DNA of 64,000 bases from Blastococcus sp. TML/M2B (GTDB lineage Bacteria; Actinomycetota; Actinomycetes; Mycobacteriales; Geodermatophilaceae): positions 1,054,001 to 1,118,000 of the forward strand of contig NZ_JAENZZ010000002.1 of assembly GCF_016612865.1 (NCBI RefSeq), read 5' to 3'. A program made the translations under genes and the position numbers. Position 1 is the first letter of the stretch, and every line of letters starts with the position of its first letter. The notes beneath the pieces are model-generated. The model was not told the DNA's origin. It worked only from the letters and a program-made list of their open reading frames with translations, and searched no databases. Positions 63,855 to 64,000 of this stretch are shown piece by piece.

Positions 63855-64000
63855 GTCCTGCCCTCCGTCGGTGGGACCGGTCCGTCCCGCTCGGTCCCGA
63901 CCGTCGCACGGGGCACCGACAGGTTCACGCACCCGCGACCGGCGTGTCCGCTCCCGCCGGGCGCATCGCACCCACGAGCGCGGCGTCCACCCGGCGGCGC

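Overview
The window is high-GC actinobacterial chromosome dominated by housekeeping genes. Evidence for Actinobacteria: a WhiG/FliA-type sigma factor, DUF2469, DUF2631, DUF4439 and DUF503 genes, a penicillin-binding lipoprotein, a sortase-type LAxTG surface protein, very GC-rich codon use and many GTG starts. From memory, the gene order resembles the Mycobacterium tuberculosis Rv2782c-Rv2916c region (gpsI-pepR-dapB; ribF-rpsO; nusA-infB-rbfA; ispG-rip1-dxr; pyrH-frr-cdsA; rpsB-tsf; xerC-dprA-comM; rnhB-lepB-rplS-trmD-rimM-rpsP-ffh). The missing mycolata features and the gene content suggest a Geodermatophilaceae-like soil actinobacterium, but that family assignment is an inference.

Layout. 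1-5.4 kb: an rRNA operon on the minus strand (16S, 23S and the first bases of 5S) with no spacer tRNA; long complementary arms that flank 16S and 23S form the processing stems. 5.6-11 kb: dapB, a VanZ-like protein, an M16 peptidase, pnp and rpsO. 11-23.4 kb: the translation/RNA operon rimP-nusA-ylxR-infB-DUF503-rbfA-DHH-MATE-truB, then an ABM-fold monooxygenase and ilvE, then ribF. 23.5-36 kb: cell-envelope and isoprenoid genes (lipoprotein plus DUF4439, PBP-lipoprotein, GNAT, ispG, LysR/EamA, rip1, dxr, LAxTG protein, LCP protein). 36-46 kb: VIT transporter, rlmN, PPK2, SpoU methylase, a DUF952-GNAT fusion, cdsA-frr-pyrH and tsf-rpsB, M23 peptidase. 46-64 kb: whiG, xerC, dprA, comM, yraN, DUF2469, rnhB, a LuxR-type regulator, lepB, rplS, trmD, rimM, khpA, rpsP, VOC, an LP-repeat protein, RraB-like, proS, amidohydrolase, ffh and a zinc-ribbon protein.

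Most genes are on the minus strand and are packed with 1-4 bp ATGA/GTGA overlaps, so translational coupling is widespread. The long chain from rimP down to pnp supplies transcription elongation (NusA), initiation (IF-2), 30S maturation (RbfA, RimP, RimM, S15, S16), tRNA modification (TruB, TrmD) and RNA turnover (PNPase, DHH nuclease), with the rRNA operon at the end of the same direction of transcription.

The most notable oddity is that six genes (infB, DUF2631, VIT, DUF2469, LuxR regulator, rimM) each have a broken reading frame that a single-base change would restore. Several are essential or near-universal, so sequencing or assembly error is the simplest explanation. I found no phage, insertion sequence, CRISPR array, tRNA gene or biosynthetic cluster. 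No clearly new multi-gene system is visible. The best leads are single genes or sites: a receiver domain lacking the phosphorylatable aspartate, a DUF952-GNAT fusion, a hexanucleotide microsatellite coding for leucine-proline repeats, a probable CTG start for rip1, and a pair of perfect hairpins that share four bases downstream of proS.
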